A stretch of 64,000 nucleotides of DNA, taken from positions 558,001 through 622,000 of the forward strand of contig NZ_JQLI01000001.1 of NCBI RefSeq assembly GCF_000744095.1, written 5' to 3'. Shown piece after piece: positions 53,565 to 62,604 of this stretch (the first letter of the stretch is position 1; the number at the start of each line of letters is the position of its first letter). Origin of the DNA: Cupriavidus necator A5-1. Its GTDB lineage: Bacteria > Pseudomonadota > Gammaproteobacteria > Burkholderiales > Burkholderiaceae. Both the position numbers and the translations under genes were made by a program. The notes beneath the pieces are model-generated. The model was not told where the DNA came from. It was given only the letters and a program-made list of their open reading frames with translations, and did not search any database.

Positions 53565-54182
53565 GTGATCGCAACCGACAAGTCCAGCCGCTTCGCGAAA
53601 GTGGCGTTGCCGCATCTAGACGCGGCCTATAACCTCGCGCGCTGGCTGAGCGGCAGTGCAAGCGATGCGGACGATATCGTGCAGGATGCCTACCTGCGTG
53701 CGTTCCGGTTCTTTGACGGCTTTCACGGCGACAATGCGCGCGCGTGGCTGCTGGCCATCGTCAGGAACACGTGGTTCAGCGAATGGCGCAGGCGGCGCGA
53801 TGCAGCGGATAACACGCCGTACGACGAAGCGCTGCATGGCGACGAGCGATTGCCGGGGTGGATCGACGATATCGGCAGCAATCCCGAAACGCTAGCGGTG
53901 CGCCACGACGATGTGGAACTGGTCCACCGCGCGCTCGAACGGTTGCCGGTCGTCTATCGCGAAGTGCTTGTCCTGCGCGAGCTCGAAGACATGAGCTATC
54001 GCGATATCGCCCTGGTTGCCGACATTCCGATCGGCACCGTGATGTCGCGCCTGGCGCGCGCACGTCACCTGCTCTGCGCGGCGGTGCGCGCCGAGCAGGC
54101 GAGGGTGCGCGGCGGCATTGACGGCATCGCGCGCCGGCAGGTGCCGGTGCGGGGTCATTCGACGGGAGCGAATCATGAATGA
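53565..54182 (+). CDS. ECF-family RNA polymerase sigma factor
   Basis: A 205-aa sigma-70 family factor. Region 2 reads SDADDIVQDAYLRAFRFFDG (about residues 30-50), and region 4 LRELEDMSYRDIALVADIPI with TVMSRLARARHLL. I prefer GTG 53565 because AGGAGAG lies 5 bases before it; ATG 53541 is possible. The anti-sigma gene overlaps its end by 8 bases. The upstream inverted repeat suggests autoregulation. Targets probably include the exported proteins, metallophosphoesterase and cupredoxin nearby. Confidence 0.9.
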   Translation: MIATDKSSRFAKVALPHLDAAYNLARWLSGSASDADDIVQDAYLRAFRFFDGFHGDNARAWLLAIVRNTWFSEWRRRRDAADNTPYDEALHGDERLPGWIDDIGSNPETLAVRHDDVELVHRALERLPVVYREVLVLRELEDMSYRDIALVADIPIGTVMSRLARARHLLCAAVRAEQARVRGGIDGIARRQVPVRGHSTGANHE

Positions 54183-54852
54183 TGATGCGATGGAAAACTC
54201 GCTGCACGGCATGCTGCATGACGGATCGCTCTATCACCGTGCGCCGGCGCATCTGCCTGCGCGCGTGCTGGCAAGGCTGCCGCGCGAACCGCGTCCCCGC
54301 ATGGCCCGCTTCGCATGGCCCATGCTTTCCTCCAGCGGCGTGCTGGCCTGGGCCGGTGGCGGCCTTGCCGGGGTGGCGGCCTCGGCGCTGGTGTTCGGCG
54401 CGCTCATCCTGGTGCGGCCGCCGCAGGCCGATGCACTGGGTCAGGCGATCGTATCGAGCCACGTGCGCGCACTGCTGTCGCAGCATCCGATCGATGTGGT
54501 ATCTACCGATCAGCACACAGTCAAGCCGTGGTTCAACGGCCGGCTCGACTATGCGCCGCCGGTCACTGACCTTGCGCCGAAGGGCTTTCCGCTGGCTGGC
54601 GGCCGGGTGGACTATATCGACCGCCGCACCGTTGGTGTACTGATCTACCGCTACCAGAACCATCCGATCGATCTCTACATCCTGCCGGCGACGAACGGCG
54701 CATCGGCAGCGGCAAGCTTTTCCACTGACGGATACGCGATTGCCCGCTGGCACCAGGACGGCATGAACTTCTGGGCCATCACCGATGCGGAGCCCGCGCA
54801 CCTGCATGCCTTTGTACAAGCGCTGCGAGCCACGCAAGGCGAGCAGGAATAA
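54175..54852 (+). CDS. Membrane anti-sigma factor
   Basis: A 225-aa protein overlapping the sigma gene. The cytoplasmic part (residues 1-50) is followed by one membrane span VLAWAGGGLAGVAASALVFG and an exported domain with VDYIDRRTVGVLIYRYQNHP and ARWHQDGMNFWAITDAEPAH. It has no zinc-binding HxxxCxxC motif. It should hold the sigma factor at the membrane until an envelope signal arrives. A decayed paralogue of its C-terminus lies at 57.8-58.0 kb. Confidence 0.85.
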   Translation: MNDDAMENSLHGMLHDGSLYHRAPAHLPARVLARLPREPRPRMARFAWPMLSSSGVLAWAGGGLAGVAASALVFGALILVRPPQADALGQAIVSSHVRALLSQHPIDVVSTDQHTVKPWFNGRLDYAPPVTDLAPKGFPLAGGRVDYIDRRTVGVLIYRYQNHPIDLYILPATNGASAAASFSTDGYAIARWHQDGMNFWAITDAEPAHLHAFVQALRATQGEQE

Positions 54853-54911
54853 ACCGCGCGCCGCCAGCGTTTTACTGATGCACGGCGCACCTGTTCCGAG
54901 GGAATCCTGGA

Positions 54912-54963
54912 TCGCCACGGAGACAGAGCGTCGTGCAGCACCTAGGCACAGTCTCCGTGGCGA
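54912..54963 (+). promoter_or_regulatory. Hairpin after the anti-sigma gene
   Basis: TCGCCACGGAGAC (54912-54924) pairs exactly with GTCTCCGTGGCGA (54951-54963); the loop is 26 bases. There is no T-tract. It lies between the anti-sigma stop and the small exported protein gene at 55011, so it could end one transcript or form a leader for the next. Confidence 0.5.
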
Positions 54964-55010
54964 CACGCTCTGTGCCTCGGACCCTGGACTTACCGCATCT
55001 GGAGATTGTC

Positions 55011-55238
55011 ATGAAATTCCTGATTCCGCTGGCTGCCGCTGCGCTGGCATCCTTCGCAGGCCAATCCTATGCCTTCGCTGGTCGCACCGACAATACCTGC
55101 GCCGACTGCAATACCCACGTTGCCGGGCCTCGCGATCCGTTTACCAATGGCGCGAAGACAGGCAAATTCGATGTCTTCACGGACGGCGAGAGGGTCACGG
55201 ACCCGCGCGATCCGTTCACCGACGGCACTCACGCCTGA
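55011..55238 (+). CDS. Small exported protein with DPFTDG-like repeats
   Basis: A 75-aa protein with signal peptide MKFLIPLAAAALASFAGQ (cut near SYAFA) and a mature part built of three similar units: DPFTNG, DVFTDG and DPFTDG, plus CADC that may bind metal or form a disulfide. ATG 55011 follows CATCTGGAGATTGTC. The leader sequence matches the one before the DUF4148 gene at 60.2 kb. Probably part of the ECF regulon. The family is unknown to me, but the protein at 60.8 kb shares the motif. Confidence 0.6.
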   Translation: MKFLIPLAAAALASFAGQSYAFAGRTDNTCADCNTHVAGPRDPFTNGAKTGKFDVFTDGERVTDPRDPFTDGTHA

Positions 55239-55563
55239 AATGCTGCTTTTGTGCCGCCGCCGCACGGTAACCGCTGTCGTGGGATCCTGTGCGGCGTGCC
55301 GAACGGTCACGTTCTTCCACAACGGCGGCCTGTACCTGGGCGGCGGATTGCGCACGGAGCGCACCGTGGCGGAGCGATTGAAGTCATCGGGGACGAAGCT
55401 ATGCGTGCACGAGGACGTGCCCAGATTGCGGCGTCCCTGAGGAGGCATCAACCTGCGCCGCGCTTTCCACCTTCCGATTGCACACTTACACCCTTCGGCT
55501 GCGACCAAGTGCAACAAGGACACCGGACCTACTGTTGCAGCAACGCACTGCATAGCCCAACCC

Positions 55564-55968
55564 TCAGAGACCATCTTTCCAGGCCCCCTGCTGAAGTACC
55601 ACCCTGTAGCCGTCCGGATCCTCGAAAGTGAGCCCCTCCCGGTCCCAGTAAGGGTTGCGCGACGGCACGGCCTCGAAGCCCGCTTGCCGCATGCGCTCGA
55701 CTGCCGCCTGCCACGCCCCGTGGTCTGGAATATAAAACACGACAAGGTTGTCCTGCGTCGGCGCCCGCCCTGCGCGGTGACCCCGGTGGTGTGTGAATTC
55801 AAAGTGATAGGGGCCCTGAGGGACGCCAAGCATGAGTCCGTCGAAGCCCTCATGTTCTTCGAACTCCCCGATGACATGCAGACCCAGGCCGTCGCGATAA
55901 AACGGCAAGAGCGCCTTGATGTTGTCTGTTGGCCTGGCAACCCGCAACTTGGAGGTGGGTATGGTCAT
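55564..55968 (-). CDS. VOC-family (glyoxalase/dioxygenase-like) protein
   Basis: A 134-aa protein with paired VOC modules: LRVARPTDNIKALLPFYRDG at the N-terminus and DREGLTFEDPDGYRVVLQQG at the end. Putative metal ligands are His in YHFEF, and Glu in FEDPDG. It would bind a small organic molecule and may be a glyoxalase or resistance protein. It is convergent with nothing and stands alone. The preceding 325 bases (55239-55563) hold no gene. Confidence 0.82.
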   Translation of the reverse strand: MTIPTSKLRVARPTDNIKALLPFYRDGLGLHVIGEFEEHEGFDGLMLGVPQGPYHFEFTHHRGHRAGRAPTQDNLVVFYIPDHGAWQAAVERMRQAGFEAVPSRNPYWDREGLTFEDPDGYRVVLQQGAWKDGL

Positions 55969-56049
55969 GTTATTCCTAGTTTAGCTGGCAGCACGTCCGC
56001 GCGGTCACGGTCAGCGGCGCCACGGGCGGCCGTGCCGAAGAGGGTGTAG

Positions 56050-57747
56050 TCAGGCCCGAGGCATCTGCGCCGCCTTGGACAGCACGCGGACAGTCACCGG
56101 GTCATCGCGGCCTCGCAGGCGTGCGGAAAGCTGCGGCAGGTCGGCGGCCAAAACGCCGGCATGCTGGAAGACCTGTTCTGAGACAATCGCCTCGCAAGCG
56201 AGCTCTTTTGTCAACTGCTCAAGTCTCGAGGCCACGTTCAACGGGTCACCAATCGCAGTGAACGCGACATGCTCGCGAAAACCAATCTGTCCCATTACCG
56301 CCCGGCCGCAGTGCAATCCAATGCCAAACCGGATCCTGGTCTGCAGCTGCTGCTCGAGCACATCGTTGAGTTCGTCAATGCTGGCTGCCACCAGCGGCAC
56401 CGCGCTTAGCGCCTGACGACAAGCGGCGGACGGCTCGCCGCTTAAGCCAAAGATCGCGAGCACTGCGTCCCCCAGGAACTGGTTTGGCACGCCGCCCGCA
56501 TGGACTACTGCGGAGCAGACCGCACTCAAGAAGCGACTGACCACGAATAGGCTGTCGAACGGTAGTTGTGCCGCCGCAAGCTTTGTGGAATCCCGCATAT
56601 CCACGAACATGAACGCCGCGAATTGCTCATGCGGCATGACGTCCCACTGGCGCCGTTGCAAGAAGGCTGTGGATGCAGCCGGTGGCACCAGTGGCCACAC
56701 GGAGAGGTCGTGGGTCGGCCGCAACTGGCAGGCGAGGCGCACTGTCTGCGAATCCGCTCCCAGCCGCTCCAGAACGCGCCGCTCTGCCTCGGCCGGCGCG
56801 GGCAGCGGCACATCGCTGAGCACGCGTACCCGGCACAACGTGCATCGGGCGCGGCCGCCGCAGGTGCTGGCATGGGGAACGCCGGCCATGCGGCTGGCCT
56901 CGAGAACCGAAAATCCGAGCGGCGCGAATACCTTTCGTCCGTCCGGATACAGCACGCAGACGCGCCCAACTCGGCGCTCCCGCACCGTGCGCACCAGCCG
57001 CGCTGCGAGCACCAGCAGCAGAGCACCACCAGCGAAGAGCAAAAAGTCGTTGCGCAGCTCGATGAGCCAGAGATTTTGCAGATCTGTTCCGATGATCGTC
57101 GGCCGGGTCGCCGCTGCGCGCCAGACAGGATCCTGTGCAAGCGCCATCACTTCCCGTCCGCCCTGCAAGAAGCCTAGCAGCGCGAGCACCGGGAGCAGCA
57201 CGGCGATGGTCAGCAGCACGCTCCGCCACGCCGCAAACCATGGCTTCAACCGCAACCAGAACCAGATGCCGTAACACCCGTGCAGCCAGGCGACCACCAA
57301 CAGCATCAGCTGCACACGACCGAAGAACGGTGAGGTGATCCAGAACGAGTACAGCAACTGTGCGTAACCCTTGTTCAGGCCGAACGCGGCAAAGGCGACC
57401 CGCGTATTGACAACATGGTTGGCTAGCAGCGGCGGTATGCACAAGCCCAGGACGAGCTGCGCCACCTCACCTGGCGTCCAGTTCAGCGAGCGCCGTTCGT
57501 ATAGAGCCCACAGACCCAGGAAGAAATGCGTCACCAGCGCGCTGTACAGCACGGCCGTTCCGAGCCATCCCTGCCAGATGAACTTCTGCACAAGCAGATC
57601 ACGCTCCAGCCATGCGAGCGAGATATTCCCCAGCGAGTGATTCAGGAGGTGCGTCCCTACGTAAGTGAACAACACCAATCCGGTGGCCAGCCGGACCGTT
57701 CGGACACCCGCCGGCCGCAATCGTTGAAGATAGGGAAAGCGCGACAT
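56050..57747 (-). CDS. Membrane-bound adenylate cyclase with 2Fe-2S ferredoxin domain
   Basis: A 565-aa protein of unusual make-up. Residues 1-245 hold five or six membrane spans with histidines at GTHLLNH and TLITHFF-like VTHFFLG that could bind haem. Residues 255-345 form a 2Fe-2S domain (CGGRARCTLC with a fourth cysteine in LACQL). Residues 370-550 are a class III cyclase (FVDMRDSTKL with both metal aspartates, GDPLNVASRLEQL with the catalytic Asn and Arg). It would make cAMP in response to membrane redox state. It is alone on the minus strand next to the ECF locus. Confidence 0.85.
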   Translation of the reverse strand: MSRFPYLQRLRPAGVRTVRLATGLVLFTYVGTHLLNHSLGNISLAWLERDLLVQKFIWQGWLGTAVLYSALVTHFFLGLWALYERRSLNWTPGEVAQLVLGLCIPPLLANHVVNTRVAFAAFGLNKGYAQLLYSFWITSPFFGRVQLMLLVVAWLHGCYGIWFWLRLKPWFAAWRSVLLTIAVLLPVLALLGFLQGGREVMALAQDPVWRAAATRPTIIGTDLQNLWLIELRNDFLLFAGGALLLVLAARLVRTVRERRVGRVCVLYPDGRKVFAPLGFSVLEASRMAGVPHASTCGGRARCTLCRVRVLSDVPLPAPAEAERRVLERLGADSQTVRLACQLRPTHDLSVWPLVPPAASTAFLQRRQWDVMPHEQFAAFMFVDMRDSTKLAAAQLPFDSLFVVSRFLSAVCSAVVHAGGVPNQFLGDAVLAIFGLSGEPSAACRQALSAVPLVAASIDELNDVLEQQLQTRIRFGIGLHCGRAVMGQIGFREHVAFTAIGDPLNVASRLEQLTKELACEAIVSEQVFQHAGVLAADLPQLSARLRGRDDPVTVRVLSKAAQMPRA

Positions 57748-57769
57748 GCTCGACTCTCCAGGCTCTCGA

Positions 57770-58020
57770 TGCGCCAGTCTTGATTACCCATCGCTACAAG
57801 CTGCACCCGATCAACATCTATGTTTGACCGAGCCACTACGCGTGCACCGTGCTTCACCTATACGGGCAGCGAGTTATCACCTCGGCCACCAGAGTGCCGC
57901 AGGAATGAATTACTGGGCAATTACCAATGCCGGCGAAGCTGAACTGCACGGCTTCATAACGGACCTGCGTGCGCATCCTGCTTCCTGGCCGACGCTGTGC
58001 GGTGCTTACGGTGGAATAAA
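57770..58020 (+). pseudogene. Anti-sigma factor remnant, C-terminal end only
   Basis: Two pieces in different frames match the anti-sigma protein at 54.2 kb. VLITHRYKLHPINIYV aligns with its VLIYRYQNHPIDLYI, and AAGMNYWAITNAGEAELHGF aligns with its QDGMNFWAITDAEPAHLHAF. Stops and a frameshift lie between them. A second sigma/anti-sigma copy once existed here, upstream of the metallophosphoesterase gene. Confidence 0.65.
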
Positions 58021-58114
58021 ACGGATGGCCTGACAGTCTAGCACTTGAACCCAATCGAGAGGCCCGTCGGATAGTCTGTCGATCTACCTCTCTAACCTTA
58101 ATCGTGAGGGCATT

Positions 58115-59059
58115 ATGTCATTAGATCTTCCATCCGATCCGTCGCGCCGCAGCGCGTTGAAGTGTCTCGCCTTCGGTGGTGCGGGGACCGTCTTTGTCTT
58201 GGCCGGCGGTGTTTTCGCGCCGGTGGAATTGGCCCTTGCCGCCTCAGGGAAGGACCCTTCAGTTGCCGCTGGGGTCCCCCTTTTCCTGCAGATCAGCGAC
58301 ACCCATATTGGCTTCAACAAGGAAGCCAATCCCGACGTCGCGGGCACGCTCAAGCAAACCATCGACTACGTCAACGCCATGCCGATCAAGCCGGCGCTGA
58401 CGATTCACACGGGCGACATTACGCATCTTTCCAAGGCGGAAGAGTTCGATAACGCGGCCCAATTGATGTCGGGCCTGAATATCACCGAGTTGCATACCGT
58501 ACCTGGTGAGCATGATGTGACCGATGGGCCTGGGACGGAATACTTCAACCGTTTTGGTCAAGCCTCTGGCAATAGGGGCTACTACAGCTTCGACCACAGC
58601 GGCGTCCACTTTGTCGGCTTGGTCAACGTGATGCATTTCAAGCCGAACGGTTTGGGAGGCTTGGGCGATGACCAACTCGCCTGGCTGAAAGCCGATCTGA
58701 AGAATCGCTCATCCAGCACGCCGATCGTCGTCTTCGCGCACATGCCAATGTGGACGATCTACCAACCGTGGGGCTGGGGCACCGGCGATGCCGGCGAGGC
58801 AATGAGCTATCTGAAGCGCTTCGGTTCGGTCACGGTCTTAAACGGCCATATTCACCAGATTGTGTCGAAGGTGGAAGGCAATATCACTTTCCATACGGCG
58901 CGCTCGACGGCCTATCCGCAACCGACGGCCGGCAAAGGTCCCGGACCCATGCCGCTGACGGTGCCGAGCGATCAGCTTCCCCGGATGCTTGGCGTGACCA
59001 GCATCAAGATCATGCGCCACCCGCTGACAGCGACGCTTGCCGACACGACGCTCGCCTGA
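58115..59059 (+). CDS. Tat-exported metallophosphoesterase
   Basis: A 314-aa calcineurin-like phosphoesterase. The N-terminus SRRSALKCLAFGGAGTVFVL is a twin-arginine signal. Metal-binding motifs follow: ISDTHIGF near residue 61, HTGDITHL near 95, VPGEHDV near 128, FAHMPM near 206 and LNGHIHQ near 244. The aspartate and histidines are all present. It is co-directional with the cupredoxin gene 36 bases downstream; such pairs are often found with ECF sigma/anti-sigma genes. Confidence 0.88.
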   Translation: MSLDLPSDPSRRSALKCLAFGGAGTVFVLAGGVFAPVELALAASGKDPSVAAGVPLFLQISDTHIGFNKEANPDVAGTLKQTIDYVNAMPIKPALTIHTGDITHLSKAEEFDNAAQLMSGLNITELHTVPGEHDVTDGPGTEYFNRFGQASGNRGYYSFDHSGVHFVGLVNVMHFKPNGLGGLGDDQLAWLKADLKNRSSSTPIVVFAHMPMWTIYQPWGWGTGDAGEAMSYLKRFGSVTVLNGHIHQIVSKVEGNITFHTARSTAYPQPTAGKGPGPMPLTVPSDQLPRMLGVTSIKIMRHPLTATLADTTLA

Positions 59060-59095
59060 AGTTCCACACACTGCTCACCAACCAGGACCCATATC

Positions 59096-59443
59096 ATGCT
59101 AACGACTATCTTTCGCCGCGCCTACGTCGTCCCTCTCGGGGTCGGGATGCTCATGGCAGCATCGGCTTTCGAGTTCTCCGTCGCGCAAGCGCAGGAGACC
59201 AATGTCGTCGTTGTGAAGAATTTCATGTTCTCGCCAATGTCGCTAGCGATCAAAGCTGGCTCGACCGTGACCTGGAAAAATCTCGATGGCGAACCGCACA
59301 CAATTGTCAACGACGCCGGTCTGTTCCACTCCAGCGCGCTCGATCAGAACGACACGTACAAGTTCAAATTCGATAAACCGGGTGTCTACAAGATCTTCTG
59401 TGGGATACACCCGCATATGAAGGCGACAATCAGCGTCCAGTAG
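59096..59443 (+). CDS. Cupredoxin-domain copper protein (amicyanin/plastocyanin-like)
   Basis: A 115-aa exported protein; signal peptide through SVAQAQ. Type 1 copper ligands are the histidine in GEPHTIV near residue 65 and the cluster FCGIHPHMKA (Cys, His and Met). It would shuttle electrons or bind copper in the periplasm. It follows the metallophosphoesterase closely (operon) and probably belongs to the ECF regulon. Confidence 0.9.
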   Translation: MLTTIFRRAYVVPLGVGMLMAASAFEFSVAQAQETNVVVVKNFMFSPMSLAIKAGSTVTWKNLDGEPHTIVNDAGLFHSSALDQNDTYKFKFDKPGVYKIFCGIHPHMKATISVQ

Positions 59444-59618
59444 GTGGCTCTACGGGTGGCGCCGCACATGACTTCCCCTCCTGTTTAGATTGATGGGTGC
59501 GATCTCAATCTTGTCACTCGTTGGCAGGCGACTTCAACGTTGACGCGGGACGGGGAAGTCCTTCATATTTGAAAAACTCGCGTATCGCGGGGTCCGCTGC
59601 CGACAATCTGTAGTGGTC

Positions 59619-59737
59619 AAGTTATTTCCAAGCTCCATCGACCAGCAAACCTCGCCGACCGATAATCCTTGGTCTCGCACCATCCTTACCACTTCCAGCT
59701 TGAAGCTGGCGTCAAATTGTCGGCGCCTTCTTGTCAT
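59619..59737 (-). pseudogene. IS3-family transposase OrfA fragment
   Basis: MTRRRRQFDASFKLEVVRMV and DQGLSVGEVCWSMELG is the N-terminal HTH of an IS3/IS911-type OrfA. It stops matching after about 40 residues; the remaining OrfA and the whole OrfB are missing. The next 450 bases hold no supportable gene (one frame has MREEQMEAEKACRVLISEAT but no family). Confidence 0.6.
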
Positions 59738-60218
59738 CTATCTTTCTTCCTCGTCGATACCGGATTGTCCTCCTATCGATCTGTCCGAGGAAATTAGACC
59801 ACCACAACGTTCCCAAATTCCGGGACGTCAGCCTTTGCTTCGCGTACGCAGCACCGTGTGGTGTGCTGAGACAACCTCTAACCCGACCGCGGCGCAAGGT
59901 GGCAAGACGCACGTGCAAATGCGCGAAGAGCAGATGGAAGCCGAAAAGGCGTGCCGGGTCCTGATCAGCGAAGCAACCTGTCCGGATGACTTACCGCGTA
60001 CCCAGCAGTATTGGCAGAACCGCTGTCGGGACGCGGGAGGCTATCAAGGGTGCGCATCGGGAATAAGACGGACGTTGCTGTGGTTTGACTAGTGTACGCC
60101 GGACGGTTGACAAGGATCGAAGAGATCCCTGCAACTCGTGCGACGCGACGTACCAACAAAGCGCCACACTTACGAAGCAGGACTTTGGATTGCTGATTGA
60201 ACTGCATTGGAGATTGTC

Positions 60219-60485
60219 ATAAAACATCTCAGTTTGATTGCTGCCGCTACCCTCGCACTGGGGGCTGCGCACGAGTATGCCGCAGACATGGACGTCGCTG
60301 CCGGACCCGACGAAAACGGCACCACACTGTCGCAGGCGGCCCCAGCCGCAGGGCAGGCCGCGATGCCGACGACGGTCCGCCCGGCTCCGATGGGCAAGAC
60401 CCGCGAAGAGGTTCGTCAAGAGCTGATCCGCGCACAGAAGGATGGCACGATGGAGCGCTTGAACGCGCTATATGGCGGAGGCTGA
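60219..60485 (+). CDS. DUF4148-family exported protein with ATA in place of the start codon
   Basis: An 88-residue protein beginning I/M-KHLSLIAAATLALGAAHE, a signal peptide, and ending in a DUF4148 domain (GKTREEVRQELIRAQKDGTM). The upstream CATTGGAGATTGTCATA matches CATCTGGAGATTGTCATG before the gene at 55.0 kb, so the ancestral ATG is now ATA at 60219-60221. TTG at 60207 is an alternative start and would give four extra residues. The gene may be weakly expressed or silent. Confidence 0.6.
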   Translation: MKHLSLIAAATLALGAAHEYAADMDVAAGPDENGTTLSQAAPAAGQAAMPTTVRPAPMGKTREEVRQELIRAQKDGTMERLNALYGGG

Positions 60486-60846
60486 ACTGGTGCTCGACAT
60501 GAGCCGCACGCGCGTGCGGCGGACACACACGCGGCTTCCGGCGATGTGGACACGATCGAAAATGTATATTTGATCCGGTTGCTCCGGATCTTCTGCGGCT
60601 CTGCCTCGTTACGCCGACGCTCTGCCCCACCGTGGGAGAGGGAATATTCCTGGTGGTCCGCTGGTACTGCACATGACAGGCAGGAGGGCGCGATAATCGG
60701 AGACCACAAGTCTCGCCTGGGAAGACGATTCTTTCCGGCCCATGGCGTCCGGGCGACGTCGACGTACTTGTCGATCGAGCTGCGGATGGCATTGAACGGA
60801 CATATTCCCGCCCCCAAAGGCCGAGTCAAAGCCGAATGGAGAGATC

Positions 60847-61239
60847 ATGAACAAACTGTGCCCTTTGAAGACTCTGCTAATCGCGGGTACTTTTGCCGCT
60901 GCTTTGGCGGCTGGTCTCGCCCACGCCGCGGAGCCCAAAGACAGCACGCATCCAGGCGACAAATATGGCTACGACTCTCACGTAGCCGTGCCGAATGCCT
61001 TTGTGGACGGCACACGCAGCGACAAATCTGACCCATATGCCGACGGCGTACGGATCGTCGCGGGGCGCGACCTCACCGGAGTATCGGCATCCCCCGATCA
61101 CGGGCTGAGCTTTGGCGCTGAGGCTGCTCCCAGCAAGCAGGCTGGCCCATCTGCAGAATCAGTGCGCACTCTTTCCGGCTGGGATCGAACCGGTCCGTCG
61201 GCGCCGCCCGAACACAGCATCGAGAAGTCGATCGCGTAG
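60847..61239 (+). CDS. Exported protein with DPxADG-like motif
   Basis: A 130-aa protein with signal peptide MNKLCPLKTLLIAGTFAAAL (cut near AHA). The mature part has NAFVDGTRSDKSDPYADG, resembling the FTDG/DPFTDG units of the protein at 55.0 kb, then two copies of a GRDLTG/GWDRTG-like segment followed by SPDHG or PPEHS. GGAGAG stands 6 bases before ATG 60847. Related exported proteins probably share the ECF regulon. Function unknown. Confidence 0.6.
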   Translation: MNKLCPLKTLLIAGTFAAALAAGLAHAAEPKDSTHPGDKYGYDSHVAVPNAFVDGTRSDKSDPYADGVRIVAGRDLTGVSASPDHGLSFGAEAAPSKQAGPSAESVRTLSGWDRTGPSAPPEHSIEKSIA

Positions 61240-61479
61240 CGATGCCAGGCGATGAGAGGAGTAGGGGAAAGTTCGATGTCTTCAGCGAGGGCAAGAACGC
61301 TTGACGATTATTTCGGACGGAGTCGAGGTGAGAGGATTTTCATAACTCTCGTTTTCGACCTGGAAGAATCTGAATTGGAGTGCAAGATGAACTTGCGAGA
61401 TAGCGTGTTTGTCCTAGTAGGCTGGGTAGGCTTATGTTTGGTAAGTGCAACCCTTGCAACCGTAGCTGCGCGAATACTT

Positions 61480-61755
61480 ATCATCTGGGATGGTGCCAGG
61501 CCCCATCGCGCCTCAATGGTCCGCGAGTATCTGGATTCCCTTGAGGGACATATCCACATGACCTTCCTGCCGCCGTACTGTCCCGAGCTCAACCCCGTTG
61601 AATACCTGTGGGCATGGCTCAAGCGTCATGCAATTGCGAACTTCTGCCCCGACAACCTCAATGAATTGCAAACGACCGCTCGCAACAAACTCAAGAGCGC
61701 TCAGCACCGGCCTTCGATCATCGCCGCGTGCTGGGTTCAGGCAACGTTGTGGTGA
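61480..61755 (+). pseudogene. IS630-family transposase C-terminal fragment
   Basis: LIIWDGARPHRASMVREYLD and FLPPYCPELNPVEYLWAWLK are the last two catalytic-domain segments of IS630/Tc1-like transposases (Asp in WDGA, Glu in PVEYLW). The N-terminal half is replaced by an unrelated open stretch from 61252. Dead fragment. Confidence 0.75.
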
Positions 61756-62043
61756 TGTCATGATTGGAAAGATCAATAGTAGAACCACGCGTCTCATCGT
61801 GGCTTAGAAGGCGATTGCTGTCATCGCTTTGAAGGGCGCTTCCGCGCACATTTGCGGTCGCGTTCCCCAACGGACCAAGGAAGACTACTACTGGCCGGCA
61901 ACTGCCGTTGCACTGCCGCCATCCAAGACGGGACGTCCAGCCAAGCCTTAGGCCGACGCGTCAAAGAAATTTCGCACCCGGGGCTGTGCGTCGAGGTCGA
62001 CCATGGGTGCTTCCCGCATGGCGCATTGGACTATGCCAATCCG
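61756..62043. other. No gene seen
   Basis: Short gap between the IS630 fragment and the convergent histidine phosphatase; no family-like frame on either strand. Confidence 0.4.
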
Positions 62044-62604
62044 TCATGCGGAAATTGGTATCGCGGAATCTCCTGCGAGCAGTAGCTGTGGCAACTGCGT
62101 GAAAGACCAACCGCGAGGCGTTCGATCGAATACCCATACCATGTCATACCGGTCATCCGGCCAATGCGCAGGTACCGCGGGAGCATCGGGAAGACATCCC
62201 ACGAGAGACGGCAGAACCTTATGCTCCCAGGCAATCAGAACGACGCCCGGCTGTGCCAGTACCTCTGTCATCAGAGCCTCACGATCGTCCTTCAAATGGC
62301 TGTCGACGTAATGGACCGGCGAGGTTTCCTTCAGCAGGGCAACCAATGGCGCAACGGTCTGCATGGATCTCTTGCTCTTGCTGCCTGGTCCGCTCCCCGT
62401 CGCGAACACTGCAGCAGGCTTCCGTTGCGCCGAAGACGCCCCATCCTTCGGGCAAAAGAACCGGGCCAACGCACCCGCGCGCTGCCACCCGCGGACGGTC
62501 AGGCTCTCCGGGTCCACCGCGCCATTGGCTTCGATCCCGGGACCAGCATCATCACCAACCGGCTTTTCCGCGTGCCTGATAATCATGATCCGGTCGGGTG
62601 TCAT
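62044..62604 (-). CDS. Histidine phosphatase-family protein
   Basis: A 186-aa protein with the phosphoglycerate-mutase-like catalytic motif MIIRHAEKP at residues 7-15, a region LTVRGWQRAGALARFFCPKD, and a second histidine in AWEHKVLPSLV near 125. The general layout is complete but the substrate (phospho-sugar, phosphoprotein or lipid) is unknown. It stands alone. Confidence 0.82.
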   Translation of the reverse strand: MTPDRIMIIRHAEKPVGDDAGPGIEANGAVDPESLTVRGWQRAGALARFFCPKDGASSAQRKPAAVFATGSGPGSKSKRSMQTVAPLVALLKETSPVHYVDSHLKDDREALMTEVLAQPGVVLIAWEHKVLPSLVGCLPDAPAVPAHWPDDRYDMVWVFDRTPRGWSFTQLPQLLLAGDSAIPISA

